A stretch of 55,441 nt of DNA from Streptomyces sp. NRRL WC-3618 (GCF_001280005.1 NZ_LGDW01000437.1:1-55441); one strand, 5' to 3'; positions 16,807-26,233 are shown, counted from the first letter of the stretch. Program-made: numbers and translations. Notes: generated by a model from the sequence alone, not told the origin.

Positions 16807-17577
16807 GTGAGCCAGCCGGAGATGCAGCCCGAGGGGCCGTCTCAGAGACCGCCCCACGACGGGCGGAGCGAAGGTCCCACCGGACTGGGCTTCGCCGGGC
16901 TGCGGCCCGGAGACCTCACCGGACGGCCCTTCCCGCTCGGAGACTGGGGTGAGCCGGCGCCTCGCCTCGACGAGCTGTACCGGTGGGTGGAGCAGGGGGC
17001 CCTGGAGACGTCGGCCTGGTACCTCGCCGACCGGGTCTGGAAGCGCCGGGGCGCCCGGGTGCTGCGTACGGGCGCCGCGCTCGGGGCGGTCGCCGGGGCC
17101 GCGCTGCCGCTGTTCGACCTCACCGGGGTGATGGGCGGGGTCGCCCCCTGGGGGTATCTGGCGCTGCTGATCGCCGTGGCGTGCGTGGGCGTCGACCGGT
17201 TCTTCGGGGTCACCTCGGGCTGGATAAGGGACGTCGCCACCGCGCAGGCCGTGCAGCGACGGCTTCAGGTACTGCAGTTCGACTGGGCTTCGGAGAGCGT
17301 ACGAGAGGTACTGGGCCCCACGGAGGGAACGGCGGGCGAGGCCGCCGACCGGTGCCTCGGGGTACTGCGACGCTTCTCGGAGGACGTGACGGAGCTGGTG
17401 CGGGCGGAGACGGCGGACTGGATGGTGGAGTTCGGGACGGGCTCCGCGCCGCTGGGCATCCAGTCGGCGGGCATGGGAACGCCCCGCCAGGACGCGACGG
17501 TGCACCAGGGCCGCTTCGGGGTCGCCCCGGGGGCCCGCCCGAACATGCCCCGGCAGAGGCCGCCTGAGGCGCGCTGA
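16807..17577 (+). CDS. SLATT-like two-helix membrane protein
   Basis: 256 residues from GTG 16807 (VSQPEMQPEG) after GGTGAGGGAG. The core is LDELYRWVEQGALETSAWYLADR, then two adjacent membrane segments (about 87-107 and 114-133) and a long helix (IRDVATAQAVQRRLQVLQFDWAS). That order matches the SLATT family: a cytosolic helix, a 2-TM hairpin and a cytosolic helix. SLATT proteins are predicted pore-forming effectors linked to nucleotide-signalled defence, but stand-alone copies like this one are widespread in Streptomyces. No cyclase, SLOG or nuclease partner is adjacent. Family assignment is by pattern and moderately sure. Confidence 0.7.
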   Translation: MSQPEMQPEGPSQRPPHDGRSEGPTGLGFAGLRPGDLTGRPFPLGDWGEPAPRLDELYRWVEQGALETSAWYLADRVWKRRGARVLRTGAALGAVAGAALPLFDLTGVMGGVAPWGYLALLIAVACVGVDRFFGVTSGWIRDVATAQAVQRRLQVLQFDWASESVREVLGPTEGTAGEAADRCLGVLRRFSEDVTELVRAETADWMVEFGTGSAPLGIQSAGMGTPRQDATVHQGRFGVAPGARPNMPRQRPPEAR

Positions 17578-17648
17578 CGTGAGGTGACGTGACGTGACGT
17601 GAGGAAACCCGGCGGGGATTACCCGGCGGGGTTTCCTCACGTCAGCGC
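17571..17648. terminator. Large composite hairpin between convergent genes
   Basis: GCGCTGACGTGAGG (17571-17584) is perfectly complementary to CCTCACGTCAGCGC (17635-17648). Between them, TGACGTGAGG is repeated at 17595-17604 and GAAACCC/GGGTTTC arms pair around a CCCGGCGGGG core, so two alternative stems can form. Tandem GTGAC units fill 17585-17600. It separates two genes that end toward each other and probably terminates both. Confidence 0.75.
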
Positions 17649-17676
17649 GGCCCCTTGCACAGCCCCCTCAGCCCCC

Positions 17677-19233
17677 TCAACCCCCGGAGGAGTCGTCGCA
17701 CAACCGCTCCCCCTCAGTAGACGTGCACGGGATGTGCCCGTTGTTTCTGATGGCCGTCTGGCCGTGGTTTCTCACGTAGTTGAGGAAGCTGCCGGCGAGT
17801 GAGGCGGCGGGCAGGTCGCCGTAGGTGTAGGCGTATTCGACGCCCCGGTACGGGTAGGGGCTCTCGGCGTACTCGATCGCGTTGACGTCGGCGCCGTCGC
17901 CGTCGAGCGGCACCCGGGTCACGGTCCGGCGGAGGATCGCCTGACCGAGTTCGCTGTAGCCGATCGCGCCCCGCGTCGCCGCGACCTTCTGCAACACGTC
18001 CTCCGTGTTGTCGAGTTCGCAGCGCACCGGCGCGGAATCGTCCTCCTTGAGGTCGCAGCCCAGCGAGGTGCTGGGTACGCCCTCCCACTTCCCGTCGAGA
18101 ACCCGGTCCTGGAAGACCTGCCGGGTGCCGGAGTCGGCGTCCCTGCTGACCAGCACCACGCGCCAGTGCGGCAGCGCCCGGTCGAGCTCGTCCCAGTATC
18201 CGACCGTCCCGGAGTAGACGCGCCGCACCTGCGCCAGGGTCAGGCCCCGCTGGAGGCGGAGCCCCTTGTCGGCGACCAGGGTGAAGACGGACAGGGCGAC
18301 CGGCTCGGCCCGCAGTGCGGGGCCCGCGCTCTTGTTGCGGCCGTCGGAGAACGCGATCGTCGACGCCCGGCTGCTCCTCGACTCGCCCTCCATGTCGGCC
18401 AGTTCACCCACACCGGAGGTACTGCCACGCGCCTCGACCTTGATGTCGGAGCCCTCGCAGTCCTTGTCGTACTCCCGGGCCAGTTCCTTCGCCACGAGTG
18501 CGAAGGCGGTCGAGCCGACGACCGTCAGCGTGCCCTTCTCGCAGCCGAGCGGCGCCGGAGTGTCGTCACGGACGATGACGATGCTCGCGAGGGTGACGAC
18601 GGAGGCCGTGAGGATGACGGCGATCAGCCGGGCCGCCCGGCTGAACACGGGCGGCTTGTCGTCCGGCGTCGCACTGCGGTTGGGGTGCACCTCGCCTTCG
18701 CGGATACCGCCGACGAGCCTGATGTCGCACCCCACGTCACCGCCGGACAGCAGCACGAGCAGCTTGAAGTGCTCGCCCCGGTTGAGCGGGACGCGCGGGA
18801 TGCGCAGGGTGTTGCCGCCGACGTCGTAGCCGAAGCCCGCGTGCGGGGTGAAGTGGCTCATGAGGTGGTCGATGCCGGACGGCTGGGTGACCGACACACC
18901 GTGGATGGCGCGATCGGTGAACTCCACGGTGAGACCGTGCAGTTCACGGCTGGTGTAGTCCTCGTGGGCGATGGCCTGCGAGCCGTCGTTCTCGATGCGC
19001 AGCAGCACGAGGGTGGCCCGGTGCATGCCGGGCGCCTCGTCGAACAGCCCGAGCCGGACGTTCGCCCGGCCGGTCTGGACGCCGTCGCCTATCGGGTTGT
19101 CCATCTGCACGCGGTACCCGACGCGTTTACGGCGCGGTACCCGGCGCTCGTACCAGATCATGACCGCCGAGGCGGCGATACCGACGGCCGCCGTCCCCAC
19201 GGCAACGATGTTCTCTGCGCTCAGCCACTCCAT
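17677..19233 (-). CDS. Membrane-anchored PstS-like substrate-binding protein
   Basis: 518 residues. A first membrane helix lies at about 7-27, then a roughly 180-residue beta-rich domain with no recognised family, then a second membrane helix at about 207-228. The C-terminal domain has periplasmic-binding-protein features of the phosphate/PstS type: LTVVGSTAFALVAKELAREYDKDCEGSDI, the SGVGEL loop, AEPVALSVFTLVADKG, SRDADSGTRQVFQDRVL and IGYSELGQA. The binding domain would face outside, tethered by two helices rather than a lipid anchor. No ABC permease is adjacent. A Ser/Thr kinase gene lies 123 bp upstream on the same strand, so a sensing role is plausible but inferred. Confidence 0.75.
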   Translation of the reverse strand: MEWLSAENIVAVGTAAVGIAASAVMIWYERRVPRRKRVGYRVQMDNPIGDGVQTGRANVRLGLFDEAPGMHRATLVLLRIENDGSQAIAHEDYTSRELHGLTVEFTDRAIHGVSVTQPSGIDHLMSHFTPHAGFGYDVGGNTLRIPRVPLNRGEHFKLLVLLSGGDVGCDIRLVGGIREGEVHPNRSATPDDKPPVFSRAARLIAVILTASVVTLASIVIVRDDTPAPLGCEKGTLTVVGSTAFALVAKELAREYDKDCEGSDIKVEARGSTSGVGELADMEGESRSSRASTIAFSDGRNKSAGPALRAEPVALSVFTLVADKGLRLQRGLTLAQVRRVYSGTVGYWDELDRALPHWRVVLVSRDADSGTRQVFQDRVLDGKWEGVPSTSLGCDLKEDDSAPVRCELDNTEDVLQKVAATRGAIGYSELGQAILRRTVTRVPLDGDGADVNAIEYAESPYPYRGVEYAYTYGDLPAASLAGSFLNYVRNHGQTAIRNNGHIPCTSTEGERLCDDSSGG

Positions 19234-19356
19234 GTGGGTGCCCCCGCAAGCCCCAGAGCCGGACGGTAACCGGACGACAGCCGGACCGACAGTGCGGTCA
19301 CTCTACGATCGTCGACACCCCAAGTCCCTTACCGGGAAAGGAAGTTCGCCTGACGT

Positions 19357-21102
19357 TCAGCTGTCCTTCCCATACGTCAGCTGAGCCTCGCCGCCCGTCG
19401 TCGCCCGCCGCAGCTTGCCGTCCCCGAGCAGGGTGAGCGTCGAGGCGGCGCCCGGGGTGCAGGCGGAGGCCGGTTCGCCGGAGGTGACCTGGGTCGGGCC
19501 GATCCTCAACTGGGCGCCCTTGGCGGGACGTTCGGTCAGGGAGGCGACGAACTCGCAGTGGTAGACACCCGTGTCCGTGAGCCCGTCGGCGACCAGGGTC
19601 AGGATCTGGTCGCCCACCTTGCCCCGGGTGATGGTCAGTTGGCGCGTGTTGTGGCCCGAGGCGTTGTCGATCGAGGCGGTCCAGCTGCCGACGAAGCCGG
19701 ACGGTACGCGGGCCGGTGGCGGCGAGACCGACCGGCTGGGCGAGGTCGGTGTGGTGCCGCTCGGCGAGGGGGCCGGGGTGTCGTCGCCGTTGTCGTTCAG
19801 CAGGGCGTAGATGGACGCGCCCGCGCTGAGGACGACGACCAGCGCGGTGGCGCCGAGGGCCATCGACAGCCGGGACCTCTTGCTCCGCCGCACAGGTTCC
19901 GCGTACCGCCCCGAATAGGGCACTCGCGTGCCCGGGGGCGTCGTGCTCCACGCGGGCGGTATGGCGGGCTCTTCGAGCGTCGGGTCCCCCGGCCAGACAG
20001 GAATCCGTTGGCTGTCGCCTGGCGTGGCGGCGAAGGGCTGCGCATGGTGCGGGGGATGGCCGTGGGCGGATTGCAGCGGCGGGGCGGTGGGCGGGGCGTG
20101 CTGGGTCGGGACGTCATCCGGCGCATCCACGCTGCCCCTCTCCTCCAGCACCGCCGTATGCCCCTTCCCGGGCACCCCCTCGGCCGCCTCCGCCTCGAGT
20201 AACTCCACCGCGTGCCGCCCCAGTTGGGCGACCAGTGGGCCCGGCAGCCAGGTGTCGCGCTCGTAGCCCGCCGCGACGGCGTCCGCCGACACCCCCGTAC
20301 GTTCCAGGATCTGTTGCGGGGTGGGGCGCTGGGCCGGGTCCTTGTGGAGGCAGGCGCGGACGAGCTCGGCCATGCCGTCCGGGACGCCCGTCAGATCGGG
20401 TTCCTCCTGGGCTATGCGGAACATCATGGCGTGGGCCCCGCTGCCGCCCCCGGCGAAGGGCAGCTCGCCCGTGGCGGCGTACGCGAGGACGGAACCGAGG
20501 CAGAAGACGTCGGCGGCGGCGGTGATCCGGTCGCCCCGCACCTGTTCGGGCGCCATGAATCCGGGTGAGCCGATGAGCGCGCCCGCGCGGGTGAGGCCGC
20601 CCTCCGCGACGGTCTCCAGGGCGCGGGCGATCCCGAAGTCGATGACGCGGGGCCCGTCGATGGTGACCAGCACGTTGGACGGCTTGAGGTCCCGGTGGAC
20701 GATCCCGGCGGCGTGGATGTCCTGGAGGGCGTGCGCGAGCCCGGCGGCAAGGATGCGCACCGAGCGCTCGGGCAGCGGCCCGTGGTCGTGCCCGACGACC
20801 TGCCGCAGGCTCGGCCCGGCGACGTACCCGGTGGCCAGCCACGGCACGTCGGCCTCCGTGTCGGCGTCGAGGACGGGCGCCGTCCAGCGCCCCCCGACGC
20901 GCCGCGCGGCGGCGACCTCCCGGCGGAACCGGTCCCGGAACTCGTCCTGCTCGGCCAGCTCCCGCCGGACCAGTTTGACGGCGACCGTGCGCCCCCGTTC
21001 GGAGCGCGCGACGTACACGTGCCCCATACCGCCCGCACCGAGCCGCGCCACCAGCCGGTACGCCCCTATCCACACCGGATCCCCGTCCCGGAGCTTGTCC
21101 AT
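19357..21102 (-). CDS. Transmembrane serine/threonine protein kinase
   Basis: 581 residues from ATG 21102 (MDKLRDGDPVWIGAYRLV). Hanks-type kinase domain at about 15-275: GAGGMGHVYVARS glycine loop, VAVKLV lysine, HRDLKPSNVLV catalytic loop, DFGIARAL, and GSPGFMAPEQV activation loop. A Pro-rich linker follows, then one membrane helix at about 415-435 (LSMALGATALVVVLSAGASIYALL) and an exterior beta-rich sensor domain (FVGSWTASI to LTYGKDS) with two cysteines. This sensor is not a PASTA domain. The gene probably heads a unit with the PstS-like gene downstream. Confidence 0.93.
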   Translation of the reverse strand: MDKLRDGDPVWIGAYRLVARLGAGGMGHVYVARSERGRTVAVKLVRRELAEQDEFRDRFRREVAAARRVGGRWTAPVLDADTEADVPWLATGYVAGPSLRQVVGHDHGPLPERSVRILAAGLAHALQDIHAAGIVHRDLKPSNVLVTIDGPRVIDFGIARALETVAEGGLTRAGALIGSPGFMAPEQVRGDRITAAADVFCLGSVLAYAATGELPFAGGGSGAHAMMFRIAQEEPDLTGVPDGMAELVRACLHKDPAQRPTPQQILERTGVSADAVAAGYERDTWLPGPLVAQLGRHAVELLEAEAAEGVPGKGHTAVLEERGSVDAPDDVPTQHAPPTAPPLQSAHGHPPHHAQPFAATPGDSQRIPVWPGDPTLEEPAIPPAWSTTPPGTRVPYSGRYAEPVRRSKRSRLSMALGATALVVVLSAGASIYALLNDNGDDTPAPSPSGTTPTSPSRSVSPPPARVPSGFVGSWTASIDNASGHNTRQLTITRGKVGDQILTLVADGLTDTGVYHCEFVASLTERPAKGAQLRIGPTQVTSGEPASACTPGAASTLTLLGDGKLRRATTGGEAQLTYGKDS

Positions 21103-21244
21103 ACGCGTGCCGCCTCCCCCGTCTCCCCTCCCCCGCACCCCCCTACTTCCCTCTCGGGACACGCGACAACCTGTCGCGTAAAGCGCCCTCCCGCAGACAG
21201 CACGCCGATTTCCAGCCGTCACCCGGGACCTCTACGCTCGCGGC

Positions 21245-22600
21245 ATGACCCCTCAGCCCGATCCGCAGACCGGCGCGGCCGTGAAGGCCGCCGACCGTGC
21301 GCACGTGTTCCACTCCTGGTCCGCGCAGGAGCTCATCGACCCGCTCGCCGTCGCCGGTGCCGAGGGGGCGTACTTCTGGGACTACGACGGCAGACGGTAT
21401 CTGGACTTCACCAGTGGGCTGGTCTTCACGAACATCGGCTACCAGCACCCGAAGGTCGTCGCGGCCATTCAGGAGCAGGCCGGGAAGATGACGACGTTCG
21501 CGCCCGCCTTCGCCGTCGAGGCGCGCTCGGAGGCGGCCCGGCTGATCGCTCAGCGCACCCCGGGCGACCTGGACAAGATCTTCTTCACCAACGGTGGCGC
21601 CGACGCCGTCGAGCACGCCGTGCGCATGGCCCGGCTGCACACCGGCCGGCCCAAGGTGCTGTCCGCCTACCGCTCCTACCACGGCGGCACCCAGCAGGCC
21701 GTGAACCTCACCGGCGACCCCCGCCGCTGGCCCTCCGACAACGGCAGCGCCGGGGTCGTGCACTTCTGGGCGCCCTATCTCTACCGGTCGAAGTTCTACG
21801 CGGAGACCGAGGAGCAGGAGTGCGCACGTGCACTCCAGCACCTCGAGGACACCATCACCTTCGAGGGCCCGTCCACGATCGCCGCGATCATCCTGGAGAC
21901 CATCCCGGGCACCGCCGGCATCATGATCCCGCCGCCCGGCTATCTCGCCGGGGTGCGCGCGCTGTGCGACCAGTACGGGATCGTCTTCGTCCTGGACGAG
22001 GTCATGGCCGGGTTCGGGCGGACCGGCGAGTGGTTCGCCGCCGACCTGTTCGACGTCGTGCCCGACCTGATGACCTTCGCCAAGGGCGTCAACTCCGGCT
22101 ACGTCCCCCTCGGCGGGGTGGCGATCTCCGGCGCCATCGCCGAGACGTTCGCCACTCGCCCCTACCCCGGCGGCCTCACCTACTCCGGGCACCCCCTCGC
22201 CTGCGCCGCCGCCGTCGCCACACTGACCGTGATGGCGGAGGAGGACATCGTCGGGCAGGCCGCCCGCACCGGCGAGAACATCCTCGGACCGGGACTCAGG
22301 GAGCTGGCCGCGCGTCACCCGAGCGTCGGCGAAGTGCGCGGTACGGGCGTCTTCTGGGCCCTGGACCTCGTACGGAACAAGGAGACCCGGGAGCCGCTGG
22401 TGCCGTACAACGCCGCTGGTGAGGCCAACGCGCCCATGGCCGCGTTCGGCGCCGCCGCGAAGGCGAACGGGCTGTGGCCGTTCATCAACATGAACCGCAC
22501 CCATGTCGTCCCGGCGTGCAACGTCTCCGCGGCCGAGGCCAAGGAGGGACTGGCCGCGCTGGACGCCGCGCTTTCGGTCGCCGACGAGTACACCGAGTAG
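21245..22600 (+). CDS. Class III PLP-dependent aminotransferase
   Basis: 451 residues, full length. The class III signature is clear: NIGYQHPKVVAAI, FFTNGGADAVEHAVRMAR, YRSYHGGTQQAVNLTGD, FVLDEVMAGFGRTGEWF and the PLP lysine in TFAKGVNSGYVPLGG. Probable role is an omega-amino-acid:pyruvate or diamine/beta-alanine transaminase; the substrate cannot be told from motifs alone. It is followed after 172 bp by a GntR/FCD regulator and may be under its control. Confidence 0.92.
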   Translation: MTPQPDPQTGAAVKAADRAHVFHSWSAQELIDPLAVAGAEGAYFWDYDGRRYLDFTSGLVFTNIGYQHPKVVAAIQEQAGKMTTFAPAFAVEARSEAARLIAQRTPGDLDKIFFTNGGADAVEHAVRMARLHTGRPKVLSAYRSYHGGTQQAVNLTGDPRRWPSDNGSAGVVHFWAPYLYRSKFYAETEEQECARALQHLEDTITFEGPSTIAAIILETIPGTAGIMIPPPGYLAGVRALCDQYGIVFVLDEVMAGFGRTGEWFAADLFDVVPDLMTFAKGVNSGYVPLGGVAISGAIAETFATRPYPGGLTYSGHPLACAAAVATLTVMAEEDIVGQAARTGENILGPGLRELAARHPSVGEVRGTGVFWALDLVRNKETREPLVPYNAAGEANAPMAAFGAAAKANGLWPFINMNRTHVVPACNVSAAEAKEGLAALDAALSVADEYTE

Positions 22601-22772
22601 TCGACCGAGTGGTCCGCAGTAGTCGTCGGGAAGGGCAACGGCGAGTGCACCGGGGAGTCCGCCGAGGAGTCCCCCGGGGAAGAATCTCGCCGGAACCCGA
22701 ACGCGTAAGGTGACGTGCTCGTAGACATAAGCGAGTAGTCATCCGCACGCGTGAAGGGGGAGGGCCCCGACC

Positions 22773-23636
22773 ATGCCCGCCAGCAGTGGCAACGGAGCCG
22801 TGACCCGCAGCACCCTGCGGCAGCAGATCGCGGACGCGCTCCGCGACGAGGTGCTGGCGGGCCGTCTCCAGCCTGGTCAGGAGTTCACGGTCAAGGAGAT
22901 CGCCGAGCAGTACGGCGTCTCCGCCACCCCCGTCCGCGAGGCCCTGGTCGATCTGTCGGCCCAGGGCCTGCTGGAGGCCGACCAGCACCGCGGCTTCCGG
23001 GTGCCCGAGTACTCGCTCGCCGACTTCCGGGGCATGGTCGAGGCCCGTGGACTGGTCACGGACGGTATGTTCCACGGCCTGGCGAAGGGGCTGGCGGCGG
23101 CGGGATCCTCGGGTGTCGGGTCCGGCGGCCGGGTGGGCGGCTTCGCCAGTGACAGTCCGGGGCCGCGCGGTTTCTTCGTCCGCGTCGGCGACCCCCGTGC
23201 CGCCGCCGCCCTCGCCGGTGTCCGCCGCCGGGGCGAGGAGGCGCGGCGCGCCGCGACCGCCGGTGAGCTGAACATCCTCATCGGCTACGACCTGCGCTTC
23301 TGGCGCGAACTGGGCGCCCTGTTCGGCAACCAGTACCTCACCGACTTCCTGCATCGGCTGCGCGTCCAGTCCTGGGTGTGCGCGGTGCAGCACCTGCGGC
23401 GCCACGACGACCTGCGCGGCCGTCTGTGGTCCGGGCACACCGAGGTCGTCGACGCGCTGACCCGCCGCGACCTCGCCGAGGCGCACCGGATAGTGGACGA
23501 GTACGACGCGCACTCCCTCGCCCTCATCGAGGGCCTGGCCACTGACGTCGGCGCGACCGGCGGGAGCGACAGCCCGGCCCCGGAGCGGGACGACGACATC
23601 ACCGCGCCCGGAGGCAACGGGGGCACGCACGGATGA
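22773..23636 (+). CDS. GntR-family regulator, FCD subgroup
   Basis: 287 residues. N-terminal winged helix (TLRQQIADALRDEVLAGRLQPGQEFTVKEIAEQYGVSATPVREALVDLSAQGLLEA) is the standard GntR head. The all-helical C-terminal part is FCD-like, ending RRDLAEAHRIVDEYDAHSLALIEGL, but contains a low-complexity insertion (about 110-150, GSSGVGSGGRVGG and PGPRG). The ligand is unknown. Its stop overlaps the next gene by 4 nt (ATGA). The hyphenated symmetry GCTCGT-N7-AGCGAG near 22713-22731 could be its operator. Confidence 0.9.
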   Translation: MPASSGNGAVTRSTLRQQIADALRDEVLAGRLQPGQEFTVKEIAEQYGVSATPVREALVDLSAQGLLEADQHRGFRVPEYSLADFRGMVEARGLVTDGMFHGLAKGLAAAGSSGVGSGGRVGGFASDSPGPRGFFVRVGDPRAAAALAGVRRRGEEARRAATAGELNILIGYDLRFWRELGALFGNQYLTDFLHRLRVQSWVCAVQHLRRHDDLRGRLWSGHTEVVDALTRRDLAEAHRIVDEYDAHSLALIEGLATDVGATGGSDSPAPERDDDITAPGGNGGTHG

Positions 23637-26083
23637 GCGCTCCCACCCGTACCACCGGCACCCTCGACCTGACCGTCGTCGTTCCCGCGTACAACGAGGA
23701 AGAGCGGCTCGGCCCCACCCTCTCCGCCATCACCGGCCACCTCCGGGAGAACGAGGCCCGGTGGGGCGCCTGGGAGGTGGTGGTCGTCGACGACGGTTCC
23801 ACCGACGGCACCCGCGACCTCGTCACCGGCCTCGCCGACCCCCGCGTCCAGCTCGTCACCAGCCCCCGCAACCGGGGCAAGGGCCACGCCCTGCGCCTGG
23901 GCGTGGCCGCCTCGCGCGGCGCCCGCGTCCTGGTCACGGACGCCGATCTCGCGGCGCCGATCGAGGAGCTGGCGGTCCTGGACGAGGCGCTGACCGAGGG
24001 GCACGCGGCGGCCATCGGCTCCCGTTCCGTCCCCGGCGCGACGATCGAGCACCACCAGCACCGGGTGCGGGAGTTCCTCGGCCGGGCCGGCAACTTCCTG
24101 ATACGCCGGGTCGCGGTCCCCGGCATACGGGACACCCAGTGCGGTTTCAAACTGTTCGACGGCGACCGTGCCCGTACGGCGTTCGCCGCGTCCCGGCTCA
24201 ACGGCTGGGGCATCGACGTCGAGGTCCTCCAGCACTTCCGCCGCGCGGACTGGCCGGTCGCCGAGATACCGGTCCGCTGGGCCCACCAGTCCGGCTCGAA
24301 GGTACGCCCGCTCGACTACGCCCGCGTCCTCGCCGAGCTGGCCACCCTCAAGGCGCGCGCGCTGCGCCCGGCGGACGTCCTCGCCGTCACCCTCTTCCTC
24401 CTCATGGCGGTCGCCCTGTACGCGGGCCGCTGGCTCGACCCGGCGCACCGCTACCTCCCCGACTCCCTCCAGGACCAGAACCAGTGGGAGTGGTTCTTCG
24501 CGGTCACCGCCGACAGCGTCAGCCACTTCGCGAACCCCCTCTTCACCGACCTCCAGGGCTTCCCCGACGGCGTGAACCTCATGGCCAACACGGTCATGCT
24601 CGGCCTCTCCGTCCCCTTCACACCGGTCACGCTCATCGCCGGCCCGGCGGTCTCGCTGGCCCTGGTGATGACCCTGGGCCTCGCGGTGACGGCCGCGGCC
24701 TGGTACTGGCTGATCGTGAAGAGGGTCGTACGGCAACGGGGAGCGGCCTTCGCCGGCGCGGCCCTCGCCACCTTCGCGCCCCCGATGGTCAGTCACGCCA
24801 ACGCGCACCCGAACTTCGTCATCCTGTTCATGATGCCGCTGATCATCGACCGCGCCCTGCGGCTGTGCGAGAGCGAGCGGGTCACCCGTAACGGCGTGAT
24901 TCTGGGCCTGATGGCGGCGTACCAGATCTTCCTGGGCGAGGAGCCGCTGCTGCTGGCGGCGATGGGAATGGTGTTGTTCGCCCTCGCCCACGCGGCCCTG
25001 CGCCCGGACCTGGCGAAGGCCGCCTGGCGCCCGCTGCTGCGCGGCCTGCTGATCGGCGGCGCGGTCTGCCTCCCGATCGTCGCCTTCCCCCTGACCTGGC
25101 AGTTCTTCGGTCCGCAGAGCTACAAGAGCGTCCTGCACGGCGACAACGCGGGCAACAGCCCGCTCGCGCTGCTCTCCTTCGCCGAACGGTCCCTCGTCGC
25201 GGGCAACAGCGACCGCGCGAACGCGCTCTCCCTCAACCCCACCGAACAGAACGCCTTCTACGGCTGGCCCCTCGTCCTCCTGGCCTTCGCGATCGTCGTA
25301 CGGATGTGGGAGCGCACGGCGGTGAAGGCGCTCGCCTTCACCGCGGTCGCCGCCGCGTTCCTCTCCCTCGGCCCCGAGTTCCGGATCCCGCTGACCGACA
25401 CCGTGCTGCCGGGGCCCTGGGCGCTGCTCGCGAAGAAGCCACTGTTCGAGTCGGTGATCGAGGGCCGGGTCGCGATGATCTGCGCCCCCGCACTGGGCAT
25501 GTTGCTGGCCCTCGCGATCGAACGACTGGCGGCCACCCGCCACCTTCCGACGCAGTACGTCGGCACGCTGGCCGTCCTCCTCGCCGTGCTGCCGATCGTC
25601 CCGGCGCCGCTGAAGTCGGCGGAGCGCGCCGAGGTGCCCGCCTTCATCACGGACGGCACCTGGAAGTCGTACGTCCGCAAGGGCGAGTCGCTGGTGCCGG
25701 TGCCGTTGCCCGATCCCGGCAACGCGGAGGCGCTGCACTGGCAGACAGCGGCCGGCCTCGGTTTCAAGCTGCCCGGCGGGTACTTCAACGGGCCGTACGG
25801 CGCGGAGCGCGTCGGTATCTACGGCGCGTCGCCGCGCTTCACCTCCAACATGCTGCGGGACGTGCGCTACACGGGCGTCGCGCCGACGATCGGCCCCAAC
25901 TGGCGGGCGCAGGCCAAGAGGGACTTCGCGTACTGGAAGGCGGGCGCGCTGGTGCTGGCCCCGCAGGGCAACGACGGGTTGCTGCGCGAGACGCTGGAAA
26001 AGCTGACGGGCGAGCGGGGTAGGTGGACGGGCGGCGTGTGGGTATGGGATCTGCACGACGGGTCACGACCGGTGGCCCGGTGA
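23633..26083 (+). CDS. GT2 glycosyltransferase fused to a polytopic membrane domain
   Basis: 816 residues. Residues 1-245 form a family 2 glycosyltransferase of the dolichyl/polyprenyl-phosphate glucose synthase type: VVVPAYNEEERLGPTL, VVVDDGSTDGTRD, VTDADLAAPIEEL and DTQCGFKLFDG. From about 255 a multi-spanning membrane region with roughly 10-12 hydrophobic segments follows, including a large loop with SLNPTEQNAFYGWPL, then a soluble C-terminal part rich in Tyr/Gly (from about 660). The likely job is making a polyprenyl-phosphate sugar and possibly moving or using it in the same chain. Translationally coupled to the GntR gene. Confidence 0.88.
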   Translation: MSAPTRTTGTLDLTVVVPAYNEEERLGPTLSAITGHLRENEARWGAWEVVVVDDGSTDGTRDLVTGLADPRVQLVTSPRNRGKGHALRLGVAASRGARVLVTDADLAAPIEELAVLDEALTEGHAAAIGSRSVPGATIEHHQHRVREFLGRAGNFLIRRVAVPGIRDTQCGFKLFDGDRARTAFAASRLNGWGIDVEVLQHFRRADWPVAEIPVRWAHQSGSKVRPLDYARVLAELATLKARALRPADVLAVTLFLLMAVALYAGRWLDPAHRYLPDSLQDQNQWEWFFAVTADSVSHFANPLFTDLQGFPDGVNLMANTVMLGLSVPFTPVTLIAGPAVSLALVMTLGLAVTAAAWYWLIVKRVVRQRGAAFAGAALATFAPPMVSHANAHPNFVILFMMPLIIDRALRLCESERVTRNGVILGLMAAYQIFLGEEPLLLAAMGMVLFALAHAALRPDLAKAAWRPLLRGLLIGGAVCLPIVAFPLTWQFFGPQSYKSVLHGDNAGNSPLALLSFAERSLVAGNSDRANALSLNPTEQNAFYGWPLVLLAFAIVVRMWERTAVKALAFTAVAAAFLSLGPEFRIPLTDTVLPGPWALLAKKPLFESVIEGRVAMICAPALGMLLALAIERLAATRHLPTQYVGTLAVLLAVLPIVPAPLKSAERAEVPAFITDGTWKSYVRKGESLVPVPLPDPGNAEALHWQTAAGLGFKLPGGYFNGPYGAERVGIYGASPRFTSNMLRDVRYTGVAPTIGPNWRAQAKRDFAYWKAGALVLAPQGNDGLLRETLEKLTGERGRWTGGVWVWDLHDGSRPVAR

Positions 26084-26233
26084 CGTGTGGCCCGGTGACG
26101 ACCTGGTGATGGCACAGCGATCGCCGTGACCTGTTCCTGTCGGTGTCTGGCCCGCAAGAGGGAAGCCCGACCGGCGTACGACCTACTACGCTGCCCTGAC
26201 TACGCTGACGTCTGAGATGCGAGGAGTGCTCCT

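Noticed and set aside
16807..21102. A multi-gene defence island spanning the SLATT-like gene to the kinase
   Set aside because: A strong convergent terminator separates the SLATT-like gene from the others, and no cyclase, nuclease or SLOG gene is present.
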